Of a stretch of 13,837 nt of DNA, positions 6,215 to 12,526 are shown piece by piece (position 1 is the stretch's first letter; every line of letters starts with the position of its first letter). The translations under genes and the position numbers were made by a program. This DNA comes from Gemmatimonadales bacterium (GTDB lineage: Bacteria > Gemmatimonadota > Gemmatimonadetes > Gemmatimonadales > GWC2-71-9): positions 1 through 13,837 of the forward strand of contig JABDII010000035.1 of assembly GCA_013003805.1 (NCBI GenBank), in the 5' to 3' direction. The notes under the pieces are model-generated. The model searched no databases. It was given only the letters and a program-made list of their open reading frames with translations, and had not been told where the DNA came from.

Positions 6215-8092
6215 TCAGGCGGTCGGGGCTCCGGCCTGGTTTCGCCAGCGCAACACCTCCACGATTAGGCTCTGCAGATCACTCGGCGAGATTCCAGGAA
6301 TGCGGCTGGCCTGACCCAGGGTTCGGGGTCGGACTGTCTCGAGTTTTTCTCGCGCCTCAAATGAAAGGCTCGACAGTGGTCGATAGTCCATTCCTGCGGG
6401 TAGCTCGAAGTGGTCCATCTTGGCGAGCCGCTCCGCTGCGTCGCGTTCCCGGGCAAGATACCCCGCATACCGGAGCTCGATCTCCGCCCACTCGACTTCC
6501 TCAGGGGCGAAGTCGAACCCGGCAGCGTCCATCAGAGCCAGCAATGAGATCCCCGGACGTTTGGCCAGGTCCGCCAGCTTGGTCGGTTCTCTCACCGGCG
6601 AAGAGTTTGCTGAGCCCAGGATAGGGTTGGCCGAGTCGGGCGGGAGAGTGGTTGCCCGTGCCGCCGCTTCGACCCGATCCTCGAGTTCCAGGCGGGCGTC
6701 CATCGTCCGCTGCTCTGACTCCGTCAGGAGACCGAGCCGCTGGGCCAGGCCACCGAGCCGGCGGAGCGCGTTGTCCTGCCTCAAGAGTAGTCGGTACTCT
6801 GCCCGGCTGGTGAAAAGCCGGTACGGCTCGTCCACACCTCGCTGTACCAGGTCATCCACCAGGACCCCTGCCATGGCCTCATCTCGACGAAGAATGATCT
6901 CACCTCGCCCGAGCGCTCGATGCGCCGCATTGATCCCGGCGAGGACCCCTTGGCCCGCGGCCTCTTCGTACCCCGTCGTCCCGTTGACCTGGCCTGCCAA
7001 GAAGAGCCCTGGTAGCTCCTTTACCTCGAGGGTGGGGGCGAGCTGGGTTGGCGGGAAGTAATCGTATTCTATGGCGTAGCCCGGCCGGGTCATTTTCACC
7101 TGCTCGAGCCCCGGAACGGCGCGCAGGAAGGCAAGCTGCACGTAGGGTGGGAGCGACGTCGAAAGCCCGTTGACATACATCTCGGTCGTATCCAACCCCT
7201 CCGGCTCCAGGAAAACCTGGTGCCGCTCGGCCTGGGGAAACTTCACGACCTTGTCCTCGATGGATGGGCAGTAGCGCGGCCCACGCCCACTGATCGCGCC
7301 ACCGTAGAGCGCCGACTCCGAGATGTGGTGCGAAATGATCTCCTTGACCTCCGACCCCGCCCACGTGATGTGACACGGCAACTGCCGGGGATGCTCGCCT
7401 CGAGCGTAGAACGAAAACCAGAATGGTCTCGACTCGCCGTCCTGACGCTCCACTCGATCGAAATCAACGCTACGGCCATCGATGCGAGGGGGGGTGCCGG
7501 TCTTGAAGCGTTCTACTCTAAGTCCTTGTTCCTCAAGTACTTGTACGAGTTCTACTGTAGGTCCCTCGCCGGCCCGGCCGGCCGGAATCTGAGCATGCAG
7601 CCCGAGGTGGATCCGGCCGCGAAGAAAAGTACCCGCCGTCACGATCACGGTAGGTGCCTCGAACCGCCTGCCGTCCAACGTGACCACGCCGCTGACGTGA
7701 TCCGCGCTCGTCCTGAGCCCAGATACCGTGCCTTGGGCAACATCGAGCTTCGGCTGGCGCTCGAGTTGGCTCCGAACCGCCCGGCGATAGAGCCCCCGAT
7801 CGCACTGCGCCCGCGGCGACCACACCGCGGGGCCCTTTGAGCGGTTGAGCATGCGGAATTGCACCCGGGCCGCATCGGTTGCCCGCCCCATGATGCCACC
7901 GAGCGCATCGACTTCCCGCGCAACCGTGCCTTTGGCGATCCCGCCAATCGCCGGGTTGCACGACATCTGGCCGATGGTCTCGAGGTTTTGCGTGAGGAGG
8001 AGGGTGCGGGCGCCGGCGCGGGCAGCGAGCGTCGCCGCCTCGCTCCCAGCATGCCCACCGCCAATCACGATCACATCGTACCGGGTATCCAT
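6215..8092 (-). CDS. mnmG: tRNA uridine-5-carboxymethylaminomethyl modification enzyme MnmG (GidA)
   Basis: FAD-dependent subunit which, with the GTPase MnmE, installs the carboxymethylaminomethyl group on U34 of certain tRNAs using methylene-tetrahydrofolate; cytoplasmic. 625 residues, full length. Dinucleotide fold GGGHAG at 11-16, the conserved QMSCNPAIGG with C45 and GPRYCPSIED with C275 (the two conserved cysteines of the family), the substrate-loop KTGTPPR near 197-203, TGYEEAAGQG in the FAD domain, and the C-terminal helical MnmE/tRNA-binding domain (SRAEYRLLLRQDNA, later PRTLGQASRIPGISPSDL). The ATG at 8092 aligns with the normal N-terminus but has no clear ribosome site. mnmE is not in the window, and rsmG is not in its usual place after mnmG. 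It lies between the Tad operon and parAB. Confidence 0.98.
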   Translation of the reverse strand: MDTRYDVIVIGGGHAGSEAATLAARAGARTLLLTQNLETIGQMSCNPAIGGIAKGTVAREVDALGGIMGRATDAARVQFRMLNRSKGPAVWSPRAQCDRGLYRRAVRSQLERQPKLDVAQGTVSGLRTSADHVSGVVTLDGRRFEAPTVIVTAGTFLRGRIHLGLHAQIPAGRAGEGPTVELVQVLEEQGLRVERFKTGTPPRIDGRSVDFDRVERQDGESRPFWFSFYARGEHPRQLPCHITWAGSEVKEIISHHISESALYGGAISGRGPRYCPSIEDKVVKFPQAERHQVFLEPEGLDTTEMYVNGLSTSLPPYVQLAFLRAVPGLEQVKMTRPGYAIEYDYFPPTQLAPTLEVKELPGLFLAGQVNGTTGYEEAAGQGVLAGINAAHRALGRGEIILRRDEAMAGVLVDDLVQRGVDEPYRLFTSRAEYRLLLRQDNALRRLGGLAQRLGLLTESEQRTMDARLELEDRVEAAARATTLPPDSANPILGSANSSPVREPTKLADLAKRPGISLLALMDAAGFDFAPEEVEWAEIELRYAGYLARERDAAERLAKMDHFELPAGMDYRPLSSLSFEAREKLETVRPRTLGQASRIPGISPSDLQSLIVEVLRWRNQAGAPTA

Positions 8093-8112
8093 GGAGCAAT
8101 GAATCTACGACG

Positions 8113-8146
8113 AGCCCCCCGCGCGTGGCTACTCGGGCGGGGGGCT
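8113..8146 (-). terminator. GC-rich hairpin after the Tad-operon membrane protein gene
   Basis: Perfect 10-base arms AGCCCCCCGC (8113-8122) and GCGGGGGGCT (8137-8146) enclose a 14-base loop, in the 81-base gap between the repeat protein stop (8174) and the mnmG ATG (8092). It is placed as expected for a terminator of the upstream operon, but neither strand carries a run of T after it, so it may be a weak or factor-assisted terminator, or a leader structure of mnmG. I see no convincing mnmG promoter in the remainder of the gap. Confidence 0.55.
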
Positions 8147-8173
8147 TGGAAACCGACGTGGCTGGGGTCTCAG

Positions 8174-8818
8174 TTACTGTGATTCGGCGGCCGAATCGGC
8201 GTCCTCCTCGAGGAGAACAACTGGCGCGGTTGGAAAGGTGGCGGTCGCGCCGCCCTCGGCATCGATGCCCAGCCCAGAACGACTCACGCCGAGTGTGTCG
8301 GCGAACACGAGCGTCGAAGAACCATCGGCGCTCAGGCCGAGGACTGCACGCGCTCTACCGGCACCGTCGGCTAAGACCAAGGTCGACGTCTCATCTTCGA
8401 GCAGGCCCAGCACGATACGCGACCGTTCGGTCGTATCCGCGAAGGTGACCGCCGAGGACCCGTCAGCGAGCAGGTTCATCCGCAACAACGAGTGGCCGTT
8501 CTCGTCCCGAAGCACCAGGCGGACCGTGCCGTCGTCGGCCGTGCCCCACACACCGCGCACGCGCCCCTCGGCGTCGCGTAGCAGGTACTGGTGCGACTCC
8601 ACCACATTGCTGACCAGGCCCGGCATACCGTGCTGCGCACTGATATACACCAACGCGGCCGCTAGCCCGAGTAGCAAACCGACCGCAATGAGGCTGGCAA
8701 CACTCAGCCGCTTGATCCGCCGGTTCTCCCGTTCAGCGGCATCGACGCGGCGCATCAAGCTTCGGATGAGAGACTCCGTCTCCTTGGAAGGAGACGCCGA
8801 GTCATGAGGAGTGGTCAT
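8174..8818 (-). CDS. Single-pass membrane protein with five 23-residue repeats, unknown function
   Basis: Not recognised as a named family. 214 residues: a charged, probably helical cytoplasmic N-terminus (about 14-37, LIRSLMRRVDAAERENRRIK), one membrane segment at about 38-60, then five consecutive 23-residue units at 80-102, 103-125, 126-148, 149-171 and 172-194. The shared pattern is hydrophobic, x, D, x, x, G, then R at position 9, L-G at about 12-13, and D-G-S-x-x-L-V at the end, suggesting a repeated beta-strand/turn solenoid. The C-terminal tail is acidic (EEDADSAAESQ). The start ATG at 8818 is chosen over the upstream in-frame one because GAGGAGG precedes it by 4 bases. It lies 45 bases after the AAA ATPase gene and ends the operon. 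An extracytoplasmic repeat domain is likely; a role with the pilus or ATPase is only inferred from position. Confidence 0.85.
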   Translation of the reverse strand: MTTPHDSASPSKETESLIRSLMRRVDAAERENRRIKRLSVASLIAVGLLLGLAAALVYISAQHGMPGLVSNVVESHQYLLRDAEGRVRGVWGTADDGTVRLVLRDENGHSLLRMNLLADGSSAVTFADTTERSRIVLGLLEDETSTLVLADGAGRARAVLGLSADGSSTLVFADTLGVSRSGLGIDAEGGATATFPTAPVVLLEEDADSAAESQ

Positions 8819-8822
8819 GGTG

Positions 8823-8829
8823 CCTCCTC
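8823..8829 (-). promoter_or_regulatory. Shine-Dalgarno site deciding the start of the repeat protein
   Basis: GAGGAGG on the minus strand sits 4 bases before the ATG at 8818 and inside the longer version of the reading frame that would start at 8851. This favours the 214-residue form over the 225-residue form. Confidence 0.75.
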
Positions 8830-8863
8830 GGTTGAGCGTCGCACCTCCCACCCAACCGATGAA

Positions 8864-10225
8864 TCAGGCGCTGGCCGTCGGGAAGTCGGCAAGGAAGTAC
8901 GATCGACTCGCGTAATCCACCAACTCCGTGGAGAGCGTGGCTTCGACTTCGAGGTATCTGGCGATGTCGCTCAGGTGATCCACCAGATCGCGCGGGTGGC
9001 ACCCACGGGGCTCGATCGAGAGCTTTCCATAGTACTCGTGGTAGATGTACTCGATCGCTTCGGGCTTGAACGAAATGCCCTTCGCTTCGCAACAGCGCCG
9101 GAAGATGAGCTGGTACTGGCGCGGTGTCGGGCTCTCGACCTCGATCTTGTAGTGGATCCGCCTAAGGAATGCCTCTTCGACCAGGGACTGCGGATCGAGG
9201 TTGGTGGCAAAGATCAGGAGGCAATCGAAAGGAACAGGGAACTTGCCGCCGGTGTGAAGCGTCAGAAAATCCACGTTCTTTTCCAACGGGACGATCCAGC
9301 GATTCAAGAGATCTCGTGGCGGTACTCGCTGCCGTCCGAAATCGTCCACGATCAGGACACCGCCGGTTGCCTTCGTCTGGAACGGTGCCTGGTAGAACTT
9401 GGTATGCTCGTCATACTGGAGGTCGAGCTGTTCCAAAGTCAGCTCGCCACCGGTGAGCACTACAGGGCGGCGGACCTTGACGAATCGAGTATCGAACTCG
9501 ACGGCGTCACTGCGCCAGAGCATCTCTATCTCGGGCTCGCCCTCCATGTGGTCGGTCGGACTGGCTGCACGATGGTAGATCGGGTCGAGCACCAGCATCA
9601 CTTGCCCGTCGATTTCCACGGCGTGCGGGACGAAGATCTCCCCGCCGAGCATCCGGGCGATGGTCTCGGCAATCGCTGTCTTCCCGTTGCCCGATTCCCC
9701 GAAGAGAAAGAGCGACTTGGCTGAGTTGACGGCGGGACCCACCATGTCGACCATCTCAGGATCGAGCACGAGCCAGCTGAACGCCTGGTGGAGGGCATCT
9801 TTGTTGACCCGGGCGTGCCGAATGGACTGGATGTCGACCCACCGGCGATACTGCGCGAGCGGAACCGGGGTGGGGCCGACATACTGATTGGATGCCATAG
9901 CCTCCCGCGCCCGCTCGCGGCCGTCACCCCCGAGATCGAACACGTATCCGGCCCGGCCATGTCCTTTCGTACCCTGCACTTCTACCATCATCCGCTGCTG
10001 CATGGTCAGCAAGAGATCGTCGGCCAGCGGGAATGGGAGGCAGATGGCGTCGGTCAGCTGTTGACCGGTGCGGGCACCCTGAACGTAGAGCGTCTTCAGA
10101 ATGAGCTCCGTGAGGAACTCCTCCGAGAGACCCGTGTCTTCGAGCGTTTGGGGTATCGGTGGGGCCGAAGCAGCAGCAGGTGGTGCGGCGTGGGTTACGT
10201 CGGCGGCGGCATCAGCCGGAGTCAT
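8864..10225 (-). CDS. AAA+ ATPase with N-terminal winged-helix-like region, in Tad operon
   Basis: 453 residues, cytosolic by sequence. An Ala/Pro-rich lead (1-25) is followed by a small helical, winged-helix-like region (about 30-110) and an AAA+ module: Walker A GESGNGKT (176-183), Walker B LIVDDFGR (291-298), sensor-1 FATN (339-342), candidate arginine finger R355/R356, and a sensor-2 region RGCHPRDL (407-414). A region between Walker A and B (about 205-285) is longer than usual. The ATG at 10225 overlaps the DUF192 stop by 4 bases (ATGA) and has a strong ribosome site, so I reject the longer form from 10288. I do not recognise a named family. It is not a TadA/CpaF-type or ParA/TadZ-type ATPase, so it is an extra ATPase in the pilus locus. 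A chaperone-like or regulatory role is possible but unproven. Confidence 0.9.
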   Translation of the reverse strand: MTPADAAADVTHAAPPAAASAPPIPQTLEDTGLSEEFLTELILKTLYVQGARTGQQLTDAICLPFPLADDLLLTMQQRMMVEVQGTKGHGRAGYVFDLGGDGRERAREAMASNQYVGPTPVPLAQYRRWVDIQSIRHARVNKDALHQAFSWLVLDPEMVDMVGPAVNSAKSLFLFGESGNGKTAIAETIARMLGGEIFVPHAVEIDGQVMLVLDPIYHRAASPTDHMEGEPEIEMLWRSDAVEFDTRFVKVRRPVVLTGGELTLEQLDLQYDEHTKFYQAPFQTKATGGVLIVDDFGRQRVPPRDLLNRWIVPLEKNVDFLTLHTGGKFPVPFDCLLIFATNLDPQSLVEEAFLRRIHYKIEVESPTPRQYQLIFRRCCEAKGISFKPEAIEYIYHEYYGKLSIEPRGCHPRDLVDHLSDIARYLEVEATLSTELVDYASRSYFLADFPTASA

Positions 10226-10629
10226 GCGGTGACCTCCTCCGCGATGGTCGAGGGCGTGGCACCCGCGGGCACCTCGAGTGGGCCCCACTCGAGGGTGTCT
10301 CCCACCCCCGTATGCGTTGCCGCCAGGGTTCCGGCAGCCAACTCGAGAGCGTAGCGGGCGGGCCTATGCCACCGGGTCCGACTCCCGGGCTGCAATTCGT
10401 GGTACAGGGCAATCACCCGACCACGCGAATCCAAGAAGGCGACATCGAGCGCGAAGCTCATCCCGAGCATGTGGACCGACCGGCACGGGACCAGAAGGAG
10501 CCCTTCGCCCTCCTCGAGTGGCGGCCGGCCGAGCAGTCCACGCAGGCGTGACCACCAGCGGTCGGCGATGCCCACTCGCTGGCCGAGTTCCATCCCGTTT
10601 GCGTCGTTACGGACCCGGACGCACTGCAT
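10222..10629 (-). CDS. DUF192-family protein
   Basis: 135 residues of the DUF192 family (COG1430), small beta-rich proteins of unknown function. The family features are RLRGLLGRPPLEEGEGLLLVPCRSVHMLGMSFALDVAFLD (about 28-67) followed by GRVIALYHELQPG; the usual WMKNT-like stretch is here HMLGMSF. No signal peptide or membrane segment is visible, so it looks cytoplasmic, while many family members are secreted. The ATG overlaps the tadC TAA by 1 base (TAATG) and the gene overlaps the AAA ATPase start by 4 bases, tying it into the Tad operon. DUF192 proteins do occur next to Tad genes in other bacteria as far as I recall, but their role there is not known. Confidence 0.9.
   Translation of the reverse strand: MQCVRVRNDANGMELGQRVGIADRWWSRLRGLLGRPPLEEGEGLLLVPCRSVHMLGMSFALDVAFLDSRGRVIALYHELQPGSRTRWHRPARYALELAAGTLAATHTGVGDTLEWGPLEVPAGATPSTIAEEVTA
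10232..10240 (-). promoter_or_regulatory. Strong Shine-Dalgarno site for the AAA ATPase
   Basis: GGAGGAGGT on the minus strand lies 6 bases before the ATG at 10225, within the last codons of the DUF192 gene. It fixes the AAA ATPase start at the ATGA overlap instead of the in-frame start 21 codons upstream. Confidence 0.85.
10272..10294. repeat. 23-base perfect palindrome with one central base, in the DUF192 gene end
   Basis: Arms of 11 bases (10272-10282 and 10284-10294) surround a single C. The inner arms read CTCGAGTGGG and CCCACTCGAG. It encodes part of the C-terminal LEWGPLE segment of the DUF192 protein and lies about 47 bases upstream of the AAA ATPase start. In mRNA it would form a stable stem just before that ribosome site. 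It may be coincidental to coding of LE...LE. Confidence 0.6.
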
Positions 10630-11549
10630 TATCCAAATCTCGAAAGCGCTTGGACGATCTGAATGATGGCCGCGCCAAGGATGACCACGAACATGGCGGG
10701 GAAGATGCAGAACACCAGCGGGAAGAGCATCTTGATCGCCGTCTTGGCGGATTGCTCCTCTGCCTCTTGTCGCCGCTTGGTCCGGAGGTCCTCGGAGTGG
10801 ATCCGGAGGGCGTCGGCGATCGACGTACCGAAGCGGTCGGTTTGGATCAACATGCTGACGAAGGACTGGATGTCGTCCACACCGGTTCGCATGGCGAGAT
10901 TCTGCAGGGCCTCCTCGCGACCCGTCCCGGCCCGAATCTCGAGGTTCACCATGGCGAGTTGTTCACCCAGGACGGGACCGATATTGGCGATCTCCTCCGA
11001 TACCCGGAGAATGGCCTGGTTCAGGGCCAGTCCGGCCTCGACACACACCACCAGCAGATCCAAGGCGTCCGGGAGGCTTCGCTGCATCTGGTACTGGCGA
11101 CGGGCAATCCGTCGACCGACGTAGAATCCCGGGAGCACCCACCCCATCAACACCCCCCAGGCACCGACGAGCACGACGCCGGCGAACGGTACCCCGAGAA
11201 TCGGCGCCGCGGAGAACAGGAGGAACCCGAAGCCCAACGCGAGGACGACGCGGGCGCCCTGAAAGATGTAGGGCGCGTTGAGATTGACGAACCCGGCTTG
11301 CATCAACCGGAGACGGCGTCCGGTTGCTGCCTCCTCGCCGACCCGTGAGCCCAGACCCTCCAGGATGTCCTTGAGCCGCTCCGCCCGTTCTTGGCGCCGA
11401 CGTCGGACGAGCACCGCCTGCGACCCGTCGACCCGCTGCATGTCTCCCAACCGGCGGATGACGGCTGAGTCGCTCGGGATCAACTGCAGTACTAGCATCA
11501 CCACGAAGACGGTGGCGGCGGCGACGAGGATCGCGATAAGGTAGATCAC
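10629..11549 (-). CDS. tadC: Tad/Flp pilus inner-membrane platform protein TadC
   Basis: Type II secretion F (T2SSF) family platform protein; with TadB it forms the inner-membrane base on which CpaF drives Flp pilus assembly. 306 residues: an N-terminal membrane segment (about 2-24), a basic cytoplasmic stretch, membrane segments around 95-145 (YIFQGARVVLALGFGFLLF, then VVLVGAWGVLMGWVLPG), the T2SSF helical core with the characteristic LPDALDLLVVCVEAGLALNQAI and later DRFGTSIADALR, and a C-terminal membrane segment. The start is GTG at 11549, two bases after the TadB stop, since no ATG lies in reach that keeps the first membrane segment. The second-position in the pair and the LPDALDLL motif favour TadC over TadB. 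Confidence 0.92.
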   Translation of the reverse strand: MIYLIAILVAAATVFVVMLVLQLIPSDSAVIRRLGDMQRVDGSQAVLVRRRRQERAERLKDILEGLGSRVGEEAATGRRLRLMQAGFVNLNAPYIFQGARVVLALGFGFLLFSAAPILGVPFAGVVLVGAWGVLMGWVLPGFYVGRRIARRQYQMQRSLPDALDLLVVCVEAGLALNQAILRVSEEIANIGPVLGEQLAMVNLEIRAGTGREEALQNLAMRTGVDDIQSFVSMLIQTDRFGTSIADALRIHSEDLRTKRRQEAEEQSAKTAIKMLFPLVFCIFPAMFVVILGAAIIQIVQALSRFG

Positions 11550-11551
11550 GG

Positions 11552-12526
11552 CTAGAACTCGATGTCCACGATCTTGCGGATCCAGAAGTACCCCAAGATC
11601 TGCAAGATGAGGGCACCGGCCACCAGGAGGCGCCCGATCCCTGTATTGAAGAGGGTCGACATGTAGGACGGGTTGAGCAAGAAGATCACCAGCCCGAGCA
11701 CAATGGGCAGCACCGCGAGGACATAGCCACTGATCCGGCCTTGGGCCGTGATCACCCGCAACTGACGCCGGAGCTTGAACCGTTCTCGAATCGTCCGGGC
11801 CAAGTTATCCAGCACCTCAGCCAAGTTCCCTCCGACCTCTCGCTGGATGAGAATGGCCGTGTTCAGGATTCGCACGTCCACGAGTGGGACGCGGTCGGAC
11901 AATGAGTAGAGTGTGTCCTCGAAGACCAGTCCGAAGCGCTGCTCCTCGAACACCCGTCGAAACTCCCCCGCGATGGGGTCAGTAGTTTCGTCGGCCACCA
12001 TTTTGAGACCCGCGGATAGCGGATGGCCGGCCCGAATGGCACGACCAATCAAGTCGATGGCACCTGGCAGCTGCGCCTCAAACAGACGCATGCGCTTGGC
12101 CGCCCTCCGCTTTATGACGAAGTACGGGATGATGGCCCCAAAGAGCGTGGCAACCAGGGTTGCCGACCACAGCCGGCTGACGAGCAGCACGGAAAGGCCC
12201 AGGCTCGCGGCCATGCCGAGTGTTAAGATCGCATAGGTCTGCAGGCTCCAGGTGAGGCCGCCCTGCTGCATCAACAAGGCGACATCCGCCGCATGAGGCA
12301 GGTGCGCCAACACGGGATCAAAGAGCTTCTGCTGGTAGCCGGGCCGGCGCAGCAGCGCCTCCGAGGCCTCATCCGGCCCCTCTTGGGCGAGTCGCCGCAG
12401 CTGGCCGAACATCCTCCGGCCTCGCAGCCGCTCGCGCAAGAACTCCACTAACAGCGCGAGTGCCACCGTGCCCAGCGCGACCGCCAGGAAGACCATCCCC
12501 GCCGAGAGCCACGAGCCGGTTGGCAT
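11552..12526 (-). CDS. tadB: Tad/Flp pilus inner-membrane platform protein TadB
   Basis: T2SSF-family platform protein, partner of TadC and CpaF in Flp pilus biogenesis. 324 residues: an N-terminal membrane segment (about 8-29), a cytoplasmic linker, a membrane hairpin near 95-135, then the T2SSF core with QLPGAIDLIGRAIRAGHPLS, EEQRFGLVFEDTLYSL and ILIQREVGGNLAEVLDNLA, and two C-terminal membrane segments. ATG overlaps the cpaF TAA by 1 base (TAATG). No good ribosome site is visible, so coupling to cpaF translation is likely. Gene order cpaF-tadB-tadC is the standard one. Confidence 0.94.
   Translation of the reverse strand: MPTGSWLSAGMVFLAVALGTVALALLVEFLRERLRGRRMFGQLRRLAQEGPDEASEALLRRPGYQQKLFDPVLAHLPHAADVALLMQQGGLTWSLQTYAILTLGMAASLGLSVLLVSRLWSATLVATLFGAIIPYFVIKRRAAKRMRLFEAQLPGAIDLIGRAIRAGHPLSAGLKMVADETTDPIAGEFRRVFEEQRFGLVFEDTLYSLSDRVPLVDVRILNTAILIQREVGGNLAEVLDNLARTIRERFKLRRQLRVITAQGRISGYVLAVLPIVLGLVIFLLNPSYMSTLFNTGIGRLLVAGALILQILGYFWIRKIVDIEF

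Noticed and set aside
7560..7590. CCGG-rich repeated stretch inside mnmG
   Set aside because: It is explained by GC-rich codons in a conserved Ala/Gly-rich segment of MnmG and has no further repeat copies.
8174..8851. 225-residue form of the repeat protein
   Set aside because: The ribosome site GAGGAGG lies inside the extension and directly precedes the inner ATG at 8818.
8804..9724. Plus-strand open frame of 306 codons opposite the AAA ATPase
   Set aside because: It is the complement of well-conserved AAA+ motifs (Walker B, sensor 1, Arg finger) and has no domain of its own.
8864..10288. Longer 474-residue form of the AAA ATPase
   Set aside because: The extra 21 residues are the out-of-frame DUF192 C-terminus; the inner ATG at 10225 has a strong ribosome site and an ATGA overlap.
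10278..11348. Plus-strand open frame of 356 codons opposite tadC and the DUF192 gene
   Set aside because: Low-complexity, charged translation without motifs; the minus strand encodes an evident T2SSF protein and a DUF192 protein in overlapping operon order.
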